Made by a program: the position numbers and the translations under genes
Assembly: GCF_004379255.2 (NCBI RefSeq)
Contig: NC_056049.1
Span: 13,996,063-14,060,062, forward strand
Direction of reading: 5' to 3'
From: Salvia splendens
Lineage: Eukaryota > Streptophyta > Magnoliopsida > Lamiales > Lamiaceae
Length of the DNA stretch: 64,000 nucleotides
The notes under the pieces: model-generated
Databases searched by the model: none
The model's input: the letters and a program-made list of their open reading frames with translations, nothing else
Told to the model about the DNA's origin: nothing
Shown here: piece by piece, positions 10,862-22,618 of the stretch
How the letters are laid out: each line of letters starts with the position of its first letter
Position numbering within the stretch: the first letter of the stretch is position 1

Positions 10862-12900
10862 CCCCTTATAGGTATCAAAAAATTTGAGAGATTTACAAGG
10901 TTCCACTTTTGCTATTATTAGCGAATGAGTGAAGCAATATGGAGCTTTTCAAGGTTAATATGCTACTTTCCATTATAACCCATTCATCTTATAATAAAAA
11001 ATAGATAAGGTTATTCCACTTTTCCATATCATTATATTGATTTTTCTCGTACCATCTTATGATTCTGGTAGCATTTTATTCATACTTTTTATATTTTATT
11101 TTCAGAAAGTTTCAAATGATGTGAGAGGAAAGAGGCTGTCGCTGAACTAACAGAGCTTGCATCCACCAAAAGATTACTCCTTGAGATTTTTCAGAAGTTT
11201 GTCGAACAATTAAAAAGGTATGCTATGGTTTCCATGACAGCAAGTCCACAAGTTAATCCAGTTCTCTCTTGACTTTAGGTAGAACATGTTGTTGGTGTTA
11301 ATATTGTGACCAAGTAATTAGTGTTGCCTGAGCAACATTTTTGAATCTTGCAGGTTATATCACAGATGTAAACATTATGATAAGAAGAAAAAAAAGGAAA
11401 AAAAAGCGTTGCTGTTGCAGCTGAAGCTATTCAAGCTCTGGGCAACCTGTATAGGAGTCTGAGAACACTTCCCAAAAAAAGGAAAAAAAGGAAAAAAAGA
11501 GAGAGAGAAAAAAAGGAAAAAAATGGAAAAAAAGAAAAAAGGAAAAAAAGGAAAAAAAAAGGAAAAAATGGAGAAAAAAGAAGAAAGGAGAAGACTATTA
11601 CTTGACTATGCCTTTGGAGCTTGAAGATGTTGAGGTGCTGTTTTCTTTTCCCCCTCTTACCTTTAGTATGCTAGCTGAATACATTATTATTTGGGGCATC
11701 ATGATAGATATTTTTGACTAACTGGCCCATTTTTCTTTTCAGCCAAGAGAAATGAGTTTGGAAGAAATTGAGAGCAGATTAGGATCCCTTATTCAAGTAG
11801 AGACATTACTCAACTAAGATCTGCTGTGTGGAGAGAGCGGCTTAAAGGTTAGGGTTCAAATTACCGCTTGACCTTTTTTATGACAGTTACATATTTAGGT
11901 CACATATATGTGTGTTTTCCCCTTAAGATATGGTTTTGCATCTAGGGTTCATTGTATGCCACTGTTTAGGTATAAACATGTCAATCAACCGTATGATTTG
12001 CAGCTTACTGGAAACAATGATTGCATGTTTGGTCTCTTAAATGAGATTTTAGACACAATATCCTGCATTAGAGAAATTTGTTACAAATGGAAACAATTTA
12101 TCTGGCTTTGATGCTAATGTATGCTTAGAAAAATAACTCTTGACCGGTGCATCTGTTTCATAGATGATTATGTTTCATTATAATATTATCGTTCTTCTGT
12201 TTTTCTTAAGGAAAATTTTTCTGGTTAGTTAATATGCTCCCGTTGAAGAAATAGTCAGTTATTCCATGTGTGGTTTCCTTGTGTACTTAAATATTTTATA
12301 GATTTAGCAACGTTAGTATGGAATCTTTCTGTCTTAGTTATTCTTCCTCCTATATTTACAATTATATGGATCATATAATCTGCTTGTTTTGAATTTTCCT
12401 TTAGCTCTTAAGATAAACCTTTATCAATTCTGTTGCCATTGTTTAATTTGGAAAAAATTATCATGTATATTTGAAGCAAAATAGTATATTGGGTGTAGAT
12501 TAATCCTCATATCATGGCTTTTTATTTTTAATTTTCTTGATATTCTCTTTATATACCGCTTTGTTTATTGGTCTATTTTAAAAAGGCTAGCTGTTGTCTT
12601 TGGTTCTTTGATGTTAGAGTATTAAACTTATTTAGATGCTTTTGTATGAATCGCTTTAAAAAATGAGGTCACCCATTCAAAATTGTTATCTTGCTAATGA
12701 TAAAATCTGTACTTCAATTTTTAATTTATGAATTTTTTGTTTCAACTACTGTCTTTTAAAGAGCAGTTTTAAAGAGCAGCTGAAGCATGCTTTAATGAAA
12801 TATTGAGGGTTTGTTTACAAGAAACTGTATGAACATCCAAAATTTTTATTCCTTGAATGAGGTTTGCTAACTTTAGTTGTTAGGTGGCACTAAACCTATC
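10862..12900 (+). repeat. Tandem unit c of the MOR1 array
   Basis: First of at least three about 2.05 kb units, delimited by the recurring phrase TCTCCCCTTAT/TATCACTCCCCTTATAGG (10857, 12906, 14974, 17040). It carries intron and exon pieces in the same order as units d and e and is almost identical to them. The stretch 11908-12111 differs from 13957-14160 by only one encoded residue. Confidence 0.85.
11106..12806 (+). pseudogene. MOR1: MOR1-like fragment, unit c
   Basis: Exon pieces at 11106-11217, 11354-11634, 11743-11847 and about 12746-12806. The first has TGA in place of the Trp codon of KWCERK and a lost A in the CCAAAAAG run that shifts the frame. The third lacks one base (GACATTACTC instead of GACGATTACTC), which shifts the frame before LKxAVWKERLKG. 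The acceptor of the fourth is CAA rather than CAG. The same lesions occur in unit d, so they predate the duplication. Confidence 0.75.
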
Positions 12901-14960
12901 TTATATCTCTCCCCTTATTGGTATCCAAAAATTTGAGAGATTTACAAGGTTCCACTTTTGCTATTATTAGCGAATGAGTGAAGCAATATGGAGCTTTTCA
13001 AGGTTAATATGCTACTTTCCATTATAACCCATTCATCTTATAATAAAAAATAGATAAGGTTATTCCACTTTTCCATATCATTATATTGATTTTTCTCGTA
13101 CCATCTTATGATTCTGGTAGCATTTTATTCATACTTTTTATATTTTATTTTCAGAAAGTTTCAAATGATGTGAGAGGAAAGAGGCTGTCGCTGAACTAAC
13201 AGAGCTTGCATCCACCAAAAGATTACTCCTTGAGATTTTTCAGAAGTTTGTCGAACAATTAAAAAGGTATGCTATGGTTTCCATGACAGCAAGTCCACAA
13301 GTTAATCCAGTTCTCTCTTGACTTTAGGTAGAACATGTTGTTGGTGTTAATATTGTGACCAAGTAATTAGTGTTGCCTGAGCAACATTTTTGAATCTTGC
13401 AGGTTATATCACAGATGTAAACATTATGATAGGAAGAAAAAAAAGGAAAAAAAAGCGTTGCTGTTGCAGCTGAAGCTATTCAAGCTCTGGGCAACCTGTA
13501 TAGGAGTCTGAGAACACTTCCCAAAAAAAGGAAAAAAAGGAAAAAAAGAGAGAGAGAAAAAAAGGAAAAAAATGGAAAAAAAGAAAAAAGGAAAAAAAGG
13601 AAAAAAAAAGGAAAAAATGGAGAAAAAAGAAGAAAGGAGAAGACTATTACTTGACTATGCCTTTGGAGCTTGAAGATGTTGAGGTGCTGTTTTCATTTCC
13701 CCCTCTTACCTTTAGTATGCTAGCTGAATACATTATTATTTGGGGCATCATGATAGATATTTTTGACTAACTGGCCCATTTTTCTTTTCAGCCAAGAGAA
13801 ATGAGTTTGGAAGAAATTGAGAGCAGATTAGGATCCCTTATTCAAGTAGAGACATTACTCAACTAAGATCTGCTGTGTGGAGAGAGCGGCTTAAAGGTTA
13901 GGGTTCAAATTACCGCTTGACCCTTTTTATGACAGTTACATATTTAGGTCACATATATGTGTGTTTTCCCCTTAAGATATGGTTTTGCATCTAGGGTTCA
14001 TTGTATGCCACTGTTTAGGTATAAACATGTCAATCAACCGTATGATTTGCAGCTTACTGGAAACAATGATTGCATGTTTGGTCTCTTAAATGAGATTTTA
14101 GACACAATATCCTGCATTAGAGAAATTTCTTACAAATGGAAACAATTTATCTGGCTTTGATGCTAATGTATGCTTAGAAAAATAACTCTTGACCGGTGCA
14201 TCTGTTTCATAGATGATTATGTTTCATTATAATATTATCGTTCTTCTGTTTTTATTAAGGAAAATTTTTCTGGTTAGTTAATATGCTCCCGTTGAAGAAA
14301 TTGTCAGTTATTCCATGTGTGGTTTCCTTGTGTACTTAAATATTTTATAGATTTAGCAACGTTAGTATGGAATCTTTCTGTCTTAGTTATTCTTCCTCCT
14401 ATATTTACAATTATATGGATCATATAATCTGCTTGTTTTGAATTTTCCTTTTGCTCTTTAAGATAAACCTTTATCAATTCTGTTGCCATTGTTTAATTTG
14501 GAAAAATTTATCATGTATATTTGAAGCAAAATAGTATATTGGGTGTAGATTAATCCTCATATCATGGCTTTTTATTTTTAATTTTCTTGATATTCTCTTT
14601 ATATACCGCTTTGTTTATTGGTCTATTTTAAAAAGGCTATATAATGCTGCAGTATACATGTTGTCTTTGGTTCTTTGATGTTAGAGTATTAAACTTATTT
14701 AGATGCTTTTGTATGAATCGCTTTAAAAAATGAGGTCACCCATTCAAAATTGTTATCTTGCTAATGATAAAATCTGTACTTCAATTTTTAATTTATGAAT
14801 TTTTTGTTTCAACTACTGTCTTTTAAAGAGCAGTTTTAAAGAGCAGCTGAAGCATGCTTTAATGAAATATTGAGGGTTTGTTTACAAGAAACTGTATGAA
14901 CATCCAAAATTTTTATTCCTTGAATGAGGTTTGCTAACTTTCGTTGTTAGGTGGCACTAA
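12901..14960 (+). repeat. Tandem unit d of the MOR1 array
   Basis: Near-exact copy of unit c, offset about 2.05 kb. It differs from unit c by having the TATATAATGCTGCAGTATACAT segment (14638-14660) that unit c has lost. Confidence 0.85.
13155..14873 (+). pseudogene. MOR1: MOR1-like fragment, unit d
   Basis: Exon pieces at 13155-13266, 13403-13683, 13792-13896 and about 14810-14873. It shares the Trp-to-stop change, the frame-shifting base losses and the damaged acceptor with unit c. Purine tracts occupy both insertion points of the second exon piece. Confidence 0.75.
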
Positions 14961-17030
14961 ACCTATCTTATATCTCTCCCCTTATAGGTATCCAAAAATT
15001 TGAGAGATTTACAAGGTTCCACTTTTGCTATTATTAGCGAATGAGTGAAGCAATATGGAGCTTTTCAAGATTAATATGCTACTTTCCATTATAACCCATT
15101 CATCTTATAATAAAAAATAGATAAGGTTATTCCACTTTTCCATATCATTATATTGATTTTTCTCGTACCATCTTATGATTCTGGTAGCATTTTATTCATA
15201 CTTTTTATATTTTGTTTTCAGAAAGTTTCAAATGGTGTGAGAGGAAAGAGGCTGTCGCTGAACTAACAGAGCTTGCATCCACCAAAAGATTACTCCTTGA
15301 GATTTTTCAGAAGTTTGTCGAACAATTAAGAAGGTATGCTATGGTTTCCATGACAGCAAGTCCACAAGTTAATCCAGTTCTCTCTTGACTTTATGTAGAA
15401 CATGTTGTTGGTGTTAATATTGTGACCAAGTAATTAGTGTTGCCTGAGCAACATTTTTGAATCTTGCAGGTTATATCACAAATGTAAACATTACGATAGG
15501 AAGAAAAAAAAGGAAAAAAAAGCGTTGCTGTTGCAGCTGAAGCTATTCAAGCTCTGGGCAACCTGTATAGGAGTCTGAGAACACTTCCCAAAAAAGGAAA
15601 AAAAGGAAAAAAAGAGAGAGAAAAAAAGGAAAAAAAATGGAAAAAAAGAAAAAAGGAAAAAAAGGAAAAAAAAAGGAAAAAATGGAGAAAAAAGAAAAAA
15701 GGAGAAGACTATTACTTGACTATGCCTGTGGAGCTTGAAGATGTTGAGGTGCTGTTTTCTTTTCCCCCTCTTACCTTTAGTATGCTAGCTGAATACATTA
15801 TTATTTGGGGCATCATGATAGATATTTTTGACTAACTGGCCCATTTTTCTTTTCAGCCAAGAGAAATGAGTTTGGAAGAAATTGAGAGCAGATTAGGATC
15901 CCTTATTCAAGTAGAGACATTACTCAACTAAGATCTGCTGTGTGGAGAGACCGGCTTAAAGGTTAGGGTTCAAATTACCGCTTGACCTTTTTTATGACAG
16001 TTACATATTTAGGTAACATATATGTGTGTTTTCCCCTTAAGATATGGTTTTGCATCAAGGGTTCATTGTATGCCACTGTTTAGGTATAAACATGTCAATC
16101 AACCGTATGATTTGCAGCTTACTGGAAACAATGATTGCATGTTTGGTCTCTTAAATGAGATTTTAGACACAATATCCTGCATTAGAGAAATTTGTTACTA
16201 ATGGAAACAATTTATCTGGCTTTGATGCTAATGTATGCTTAGAAAAATAACTCTTGACCGGTGCATCTGTTTCATAGATGATTATGTTTCATTATAATAT
16301 TATCGTTCTTCTGTTTTTATTAAGGAAAATTTTTCTGGTTAGTTAATATGCTCCCGTTGAAGAAATTGTCAGTTATTCCATGTGTGGTTTCCTTGTGTAC
16401 TTAAATATTTTATAGATTTAGCAACGTTAGTATGGAATCTTTCTGTCTTAGTTATTCTTCCTCCTATATTTACAATTATATGGATCATATAATCTGCTTG
16501 TTTTGAATTTTCCTTTTGCTCTTTAAGATAAACCTTTATCAATTCTGTTGCCATTGTTTAATTTGGAAAAATTTATCATGTATATTTGAAGCAAAATAGT
16601 ATATTGGGTGTAGATTAATCCTCATATCATGGCTTTTTATTTTTAATTTTCTTGATATTCTCTTTATATACCGCTTTGTTTATTGGTCTATTTTAAAAAG
16701 GCTATATAATGCTGCAGTATACATGTTGTCTTTGGTTCTTTGATGTTAGAGTATTAAACTTATTTAGATGCTTTTGTATGAATCGCTTTAAAAAATGAGG
16801 TCACCCATTCAAAATTGTTATCTTGCTAATGATAAAATCTGTACTTCAATTTTTAATTTATGAATTTTTTGTTTCAACTACTGTCTTTTAAAGAGCAGTT
16901 TTAAAGAGCAGCTGAAGCATGCTTTAATGAAATATTGAGGGTTTGTTTACAAGAAACTATATGAACATCCAAAATTTTTATTCCTTGAATGAGGTTTGCT
17001 AACTTTAGTTGTTAGGTGGCACTAAACCTA
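14961..17030 (+). repeat. Tandem unit e of the MOR1 array
   Basis: Third near-identical unit, about 2.07 kb. The minus-strand reading of 14304-14489 (unit d) and of 16369-16554 (unit e) is identical over 61 codons, which shows how recent the amplification is. Confidence 0.85.
15222..16938 (+). pseudogene. MOR1: MOR1-like fragment, unit e
   Basis: Exon pieces at 15222-15333, 15470-15748, 15857-15961 and about 16875-16938. The KWCERK Trp codon is intact here (TGG), as in the unit starting at 17287. The downstream frame shifts are shared with units c and d. Expansion history can therefore be ordered: the TGA change is confined to c and d. Confidence 0.75.
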
Positions 17031-17286
17031 TCTTATATCTCTCCCCTTATTGGTATCCAAAAATTTGAGAGATTTACAAGGTTCCACTTTTGCTATTATT
17101 AGCGAATGAGTGAAGCAATATGGAGCTTTTCAAGGTTAATATGCTACTTTCCATTATAACCCATTCATCTTATAATAAAAAATAGATAAGGTTATTCCAC
17201 TTTTCCATATCATTATATTGATTTTTCTCGTACCATCTTATGATTCTGGTAGCATTTTATTCATACTTTTTATATTTTATTTTCAG

Positions 17287-18430
17287 AAAGTTTCAAATGG
17301 TGTGAGAGGAAAGAGGCTGTCGCTGAACTAACAGAGCTTGCATCCACCAAAAGATTACTCCTTGAGATTTTTCAGAAGTTTGTCGAACAATTAAGAAGGT
17401 ATGCTATGGTTTCCATGACAGCAAGTCCACAAGTTAATCCAGTTCTCTCTTGACTTTATGTAGAACATGTTGTTGGTGTTAATATTGTGACCAAGTAATT
17501 AGTGTTGCCTGAGCAACATTTTTGAATCTTGCAGGTTATATCACAGATGTAAACATTACGATAGGAAGAAAAAAAAGGAAAAAAAAGCGTTGCTGTTGCA
17601 GCTGAAGCTATTCAAGCTCTGGGCAACCTGTATAGGAGTCTGAGAACACTTCCCAAAAAAAGGAAAAAAAGGAAAAAAAGGAAAAATGTTGAAGATTGTC
17701 AGTCATTCCATGTGTGGTTTCTTTGTCTACCTAAATATTTTATAGATTAAGCAACGTTAGTATGGAATTTTTCTTAGTTATTCCTCCTCCTATGTTTACA
17801 GTTATATGGATCCTATAATCTACTTGTTTTGAATTTTCCTTTTGCTCTTAAGATAAACCTTTATCAATTTTGTTGCCATTTTTTAATTTAGAAAAATGTA
17901 TCATGTATATTTGAAGCAAAATAGTATATGGGGTGTGGATTAACTGCTTTGTTTATTGGTCTTTTCTAAAAAGGTTAGATAATCCTGTAGTATACATGTT
18001 GTCTTTGGTTCTTCTATGTTAGAGTATTAAACTCTTGAGATGCTTTTGTATGAAATGCATTAGAAACGAGGCCACCCATTCAAAATTGTTATCTTGCTAA
18101 TGATAAATCTGTAGTACAATTTTTAATTTATGAATTTTTTGTTTCAGCTGTTGTGTCTTTTAAAGAGTAGGTTGAATCACAAACTGATTTGGATCCATCT
18201 GTTGAGAGGTCGATCCATTTACTTTGTGTTATTCCCAGCTGGAATGAGAAAAATGTTCAGGTGCTGCATCCAGAAACTTAAAATTTTTACATAATTTCTT
18301 TGTTGTTATCGACTACTTGGAATGTTGAACTTGCTTAAGCATGGTCTGTTGAACAGGTCCTGCAAGAAGTTATTGATATTGTCACCCAAATTACTGCGGT
18401 AGCATCGAAGCTTCCTAAAGAGTGTGTTGT
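17287..18430 (+). pseudogene. MOR1: MOR1-like fragment, unit f with added exons
   Basis: Exon at 17287-17398 and a truncated second exon at 17535-about 17687. Sequence then jumps inside the purine tract (GGAAAAATGTTGAAGATTGTC) straight to a later intron, removing about 0.5 kb including the MSLEEIE exon. Two further exons follow. 18148-18260 reads AVVSFKE, a stop, then VESQTDLDPSVERSIHLLCV through WNEKNVQ. 18357-18430 reads VLQEVIDIVTQITAVASKLP through KECVV. Both match consecutive MOR1 exons around TOG3. The in-frame TAG replaces a Gln codon. Confidence 0.75.
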
Positions 18431-18433
18431 GAG

Positions 18434-18966
18434 AAAATCTTCAAATGGTGTAAGAGGAAAGAGGCTGCTGCTGAACTAACAGAACTTGCATCCACTAAAA
18501 AGATTGCTCTTGGAGATTTTTTAGAAGTTTGTCGAAAAATAAAGGTGTCCAGTTCTCTCTTGACTTTATGCACAACATATTGTTGGTGTTAATATCGTGA
18601 CCAAGTAATTGGTGTTGCCTGAGCAACATTTTTGAATCTTGCAGGTTACTATAAGAAAAAAAGAAAAAAAGGAAAAAAAAAGAAAAAAAAGGAAAAAAAG
18701 GAAAAAGGGGAAAAAAGGAAAAATAAAAGAAAAAAGAAGTAGAGACGATTACTCAACTAAGCCTGTCGAGGATGAAGATGTTGAGGTGTGAGCTGCTGTT
18801 TTCTTTTCCCCTCTTACCGTTTGTATGATGGCTTAATATATTATTAGGGACATCACAATAGATATTTTTTACTAACCGTCCCATTTTTTTTACAGCCAAG
18901 AGAAATTAGTTTGGAAGAGATTGAGAGCAGATTAGGAATTCAAGTAGAGATGATTACTCAACTAAC
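18434..18966 (+). pseudogene. MOR1: MOR1-like fragment, unit g
   Basis: The KWCERKEAVAEL exon (18434-18544) follows the KECVV exon with no intron between them, so two exons that are far apart in the gene have been joined. The second exon (18645-18785) has lost the VNI...GLRTLP part and is almost all purine tract plus a PVEDEDVE-like tail. The third (18896-18966) runs as far as ITQL and then passes directly into another copy of the first exon. Confidence 0.7.
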
Positions 18967-19399
18967 AGAACTTGCATCCTCCAAAAAGATTGCTCTTGGA
19001 GATTCTTCATAAGTTTGTCGAACAATAAAGAAGGTATGCTATGGTTTCCATTACCACAAGTCCACAAGTTAATCCAGTTCTCTCTTGACTTTATACATCG
19101 CATATTGTTGTTAATATCTTGACCAAGTAATTGGTGTTGCCTGAGCAATATTTTTGAATCTTGCAGGTTATATCACAGATGTAAACCGTTGCTGTTGCAG
19201 CTGAAGCTATTCAAGCACTGGGCAACCTTTATAGGGGTCTGAGAACACTTCCCAAGAAAAAGGACAAAAAAGGAAAAGAAAACAAAAATAAAAAGAAAAA
19301 AAAGAAAAAAAGGGAAAAAAGAAAAAAAGGAAAAAAAGAAAGAAAAAAGAAGTAGAGACGATTACTCAACTAAAACCTGTGGAGCATGAAGATGTTGGG
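18960..19399 (+). pseudogene. MOR1: MOR1-like fragment, unit h
   Basis: Begins inside a chimera: CTCAACTAA from the MSLEEIE exon continues as CAGAACTTGCATCC from the KWCERK exon. The shared AACTAA suggests a microhomology join. The exon at 19167-19399 is the only copy without the first purine insertion. GATGTAAAC passes at once into GTTGCTGTTGCAGCTGAAG (VAVAAEAIQALGNLYRGLRT in frame). The second tract, after RTLP, is present. The end has GGG instead of GAG before the donor. Confidence 0.7.
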
Positions 19400-19671
19400 G
19401 TTTGAGCTACTGTAGGTATCCAAAAACTTGAGAGATATACAAGGTTCTGCTTTAGCTATTATTAGCGAATAGCGAATGATTAAAGCCATATGGTGCTTCT
19501 GAAGGTATTATGCTACTTTCCGTTATAACTCATTTATCTCATAATCAAAAATATATTAGGTTATTCCACTTTTCGATATCATTATATTGATTTTTCTCGT
19601 GCCACATATCCATTGCAGATAATTATAATTCTGGTAGCATTTTTTTCATACTGTTTATATTTTATTTTCAA

Positions 19672-20405
19672 AAAGGTTCAAATGGTGTGAGAGGAAAGAG
19701 GTTGTCGCTGAACTAACAGAACTTGCATCCACCAAAAAGATTACTCCTGTAGATTTTTCGGAAGTTTGTCGAACAATAAAGAAGGTATGCTATGGTTTCA
19801 ATGGCCGCAAGTCCACAAGTTAATTCAGTTCTCTCTTGACTCTATGTAGAACATGTTGTTGGTGTTAATATTGTGACCATGTAATCGGTGTTGCCTTAGC
19901 AATATTTTTGAATCTTGCAGGTTACAGATGTAAACATTACGATAGGAAGAAAAAAAGGAAAAAAAAGCGTTGTTGCAGCTGAACCTATTCAAGCTCTGGG
20001 CAACCTGTATAGAAGTCTGAGAACACTTCCCAAAAAAAGAAAATAAAAAGGAAAAAAAAAGAAAAGAATAAAGGGGAAAAAGTAAAAAAATGGAAAAAAG
20101 AAAAAAGGAATAAAAAAGGAAAAAAAAGCAAAAAAAGAGAAAAAAGTAGAGATTATCACTCAACTATGCCTGTGGAGCTTGAAGATGTTGAGGTGCTGTT
20201 TTCTTTTCCCCCTCTTACCTTTGGTATGATAGCTGAATGCATTATTATTAGGGACATCACGATAGATATTTTTGACTAACAACCCATTTTTCTTTACAGC
20301 CAAGAGAAATGAGTTTGGAAGAGATTGAGAGCAGATTAGGATCTCTTATTCAAGTAGAGACGATTACTCAACTAAAATGTGCGGTGTGGAAAGAGCGGCT
20401 TAAAG
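19672..20405 (+). pseudogene. MOR1: MOR1-like fragment, unit i
   Basis: Exon pieces at 19672-19783 (acceptor damaged, TTTTCAAAAAGG), 19921-20192 (purine tracts at both points) and 20300-20405. The last is an undamaged copy reading PREMSLEEIESRLGSLIQVE through TITQLKCAVWKERLKG with good splice borders. The following intron contains a partial tandem duplication of the CCCTTAAGTTATGGTTTTGC block (about 20478 and 20595). Confidence 0.75.
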
Positions 20406-20835
20406 GTTAGGGTTCAAATTATTACTTGACCTTATTTGTAACAGTTATATATTTAGGTCTATTTATGTGTGTTTTTCCCCTTAAGTTATGGTTTTGCATC
20501 GTGGGCTCATTGTATCCCACTTTTTGGGTGTAAACATGTCCCTCAACCGTATGATTTACATGGAAATTTGTTTCTGGATTTATGTGTGTTTTCTCCCTTA
20601 AGTTATGGTTTTGCATCGTGGGTTTATTGCATCCCACTTATTGGTTATAAAAATGTCCATCAACAGTATAATTTGCAGCTTACTGGAAACAATGATTGCA
20701 TGTTTGGTCTCATTCTGAGATTTTAGACACAATATCCTGCATCGTAGAATACATATGTCCTGATAATTCTTATCTAACATATTTAAACAATCTTGGATCC
20801 TTTCTTGACTCTTGATCTTCTTTAACTTCGATAGG

Positions 20836-21440
20836 GTACTTGAATTTCTTCAAGAGCTTCTGGATCTGTTGAGAAATGAGGGGCTACACTATCAGAAGGT
20901 AACTGATGTGATGTGCTTTTCTTTATTGTTATGAGTTTTCTGTCTGTAAGTTAATGTCAAATGATTCTGGTTGTTTTGAATTGGATTGAATTTCTTTTTA
21001 TTTTTTTTCAGAAAGTAATATCTCAAGCAGTATCTAATGTCTTATTATCTTGGACTGCAGTCTGGACATAACATTGAAAAGTTCGAGAAAAAATGCATGA
21101 ACTGATGAACCAAGTCATCCAAACATATTCTGCTGCAACGACTATTCCTCACATTTTACAGGGTTTGCGTTCTAGGAACAACAGAATGAGGACCGAGTCC
21201 GCTGACCATGTTGGAGTCTTATTAGATAACTATGGAGCTGAGGTAACGAGTTAGCCAACCGCCTTATTTATTCTTCATTGCATAAGTCTCTAGTGCTTTA
21301 TTGTTTTTGTGTGCTATATCGTTCCATGTATTCCTGTTGGCAGATAATTAGCCAGTTAAAATCCTTGCAAATTGTCGCAAGTTAACTGCTGAACGACATG
21401 GGGACACCCCAAAGCTGTGTTAAATAATTTGGCTATAGGT
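20836..21440 (+). pseudogene. MOR1: MOR1-like fragment, late exons
   Basis: Three pieces from the C-terminal TOG region. About 20836-20898 reads VLEFLQELLDLLRNEG and is then shifted. 21061-21242 reads GHNIEKFEKK and, after a one-base insertion, MHELMNQVIQTYSAATTIPH onward to SADHVGVLLDNYGAE. 21344-about 21440 reads ISQLKSLQIVAS and then shifts. In the family these are adjacent exons (GHNIEK...HHGAE and ISGQLKSLQIVAS). The DDRER/YFRED exons that should come before them are found downstream instead. Confidence 0.75.
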
Positions 21441-22134
21441 TATAATATTCTTTATAAGCTTATAACTTACTATTGTTGGGTTGTTCATTTAGACTTTTTA
21501 TACTATATTCATTGTTTCTTAAGCTATGAAAGTTGTGGCAAGTGAATGCATAGTTATTACTTTTGTTTTGAACATTTGTCGCCATGAGTGAGGCGCCATG
21601 GCGGTGCCATGGCCTTTGTTTTTAGCCCTGAACCCTGCCCAATTAATAAAATAAAAGGACAAATTAACTCAAAACTTGGGGCTTTTTTTAGAATCAGTTT
21701 ACAGTCCCTCGAAAACACCCTACTTCGCCATGAATGTGGCGCCATGGCGGTGCCAACCACAGTGCCATAGTTTCCCTGCCGCCCCCTGCCTTGGCTGAAT
21801 GATCTAATGATAATTAAAATTTTATTAATAAATAAGTAATAATAATAATAATAATTTTAATATAATCAATAATATTAAAATTATTTTAAGATTTTCTTAA
21901 TGAATTATTAATGAAAAACATAATAATAGTTGTTATAATATTTTTTATTATTATAATGCATAATTTTATTATTTAAATTAAGATTTTCTTAATAAGTAAA
22001 TATATAGCATAATAATAAGAAATAATAATATAATAATTATTATTATAATTATTAATTAGTATTTTGATGTAGTTAGAATGTAACTTAAAATTTTCATTAA
22101 AATCTTCTTAATTGGTTATTACTAAATTATAACA
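21441..22134. other. AT-rich stretch with GGCGCCATGGCG repeat pair
   Basis: Two copies of a CGCCATGA-TG-GGCGCCATGGCGGTGCC motif (about 21581 and 21727) flank about 130 bp and could be the ends or subrepeats of a small element. From 21800 to 22130 the sequence is AAT/TAA-rich with no coding signal. Confidence 0.4.
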
Positions 22135-22135
22135 A

Positions 22136-22618
22136 AATTTGATCAGCCTGAAAGATTCGAACAAGGTTGGTGCAGATTTATTTTTTAGGGCAATAAGGTG
22201 CAAATATTTTGGTAACTGCAGGCTGCAAACAGTGCCTGTATCTTGTTTTGGAAATAAAAGAGATGATTAACTTAGTGTTACTCTCGCAGGATGACAGGGA
22301 AAGGATTATTGTTCGCAGATTCAAATTTGAAGAATTGAGAATAGAGGAAATTCAAGATCATGAGGTTTCCAATCTATTTTAAGATATCTTTATTAATTTT
22401 GGGGATTAGATTTTCCACACCCCAGAGGAAGCCTTCATACAACTTTTGAGAACTTTTGTCCGCTTTTGGGTTTGGGTAAATGGTGTTAGACCATTAGTGT
22501 TGACTTGTTTTTACATTCTTTATAGATCCTTGTAAGTGACTTTCGAGAGGATCTTCATCGGAGGCTCTTAAGTGCTGACTTCAAAGATCAAGTTGATGGC
22601 ATTGAGATATTACAGAAG
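22136..22618 (+). pseudogene. MOR1: MOR1-like fragment, duplicated exon pair copy 1
   Basis: 22290-22364 reads DDRERIIVRRFKFEELRIEE through IQDHE. 22526-22618 reads FREDLHRRLLSADFKDQVDG through IEILQK and lacks the NDVMKY start. Upstream intron sequence from 22136 is nearly identical to that at 23095-23240, so an about 1 kb segment was duplicated in tandem. Confidence 0.75.

Noticed and set aside
11908..14160. Two almost identical 67-codon ORFs as a conserved gene family
   Set aside because: They lie in an intron of the tandem MOR1 units and are identical because the whole unit was duplicated recently.
10862..17690. CRISPR-like or centromeric satellite array
   Set aside because: The repeat unit is 2 kb with exons and introns of a eukaryotic gene, not a short spaced repeat or a satellite monomer.
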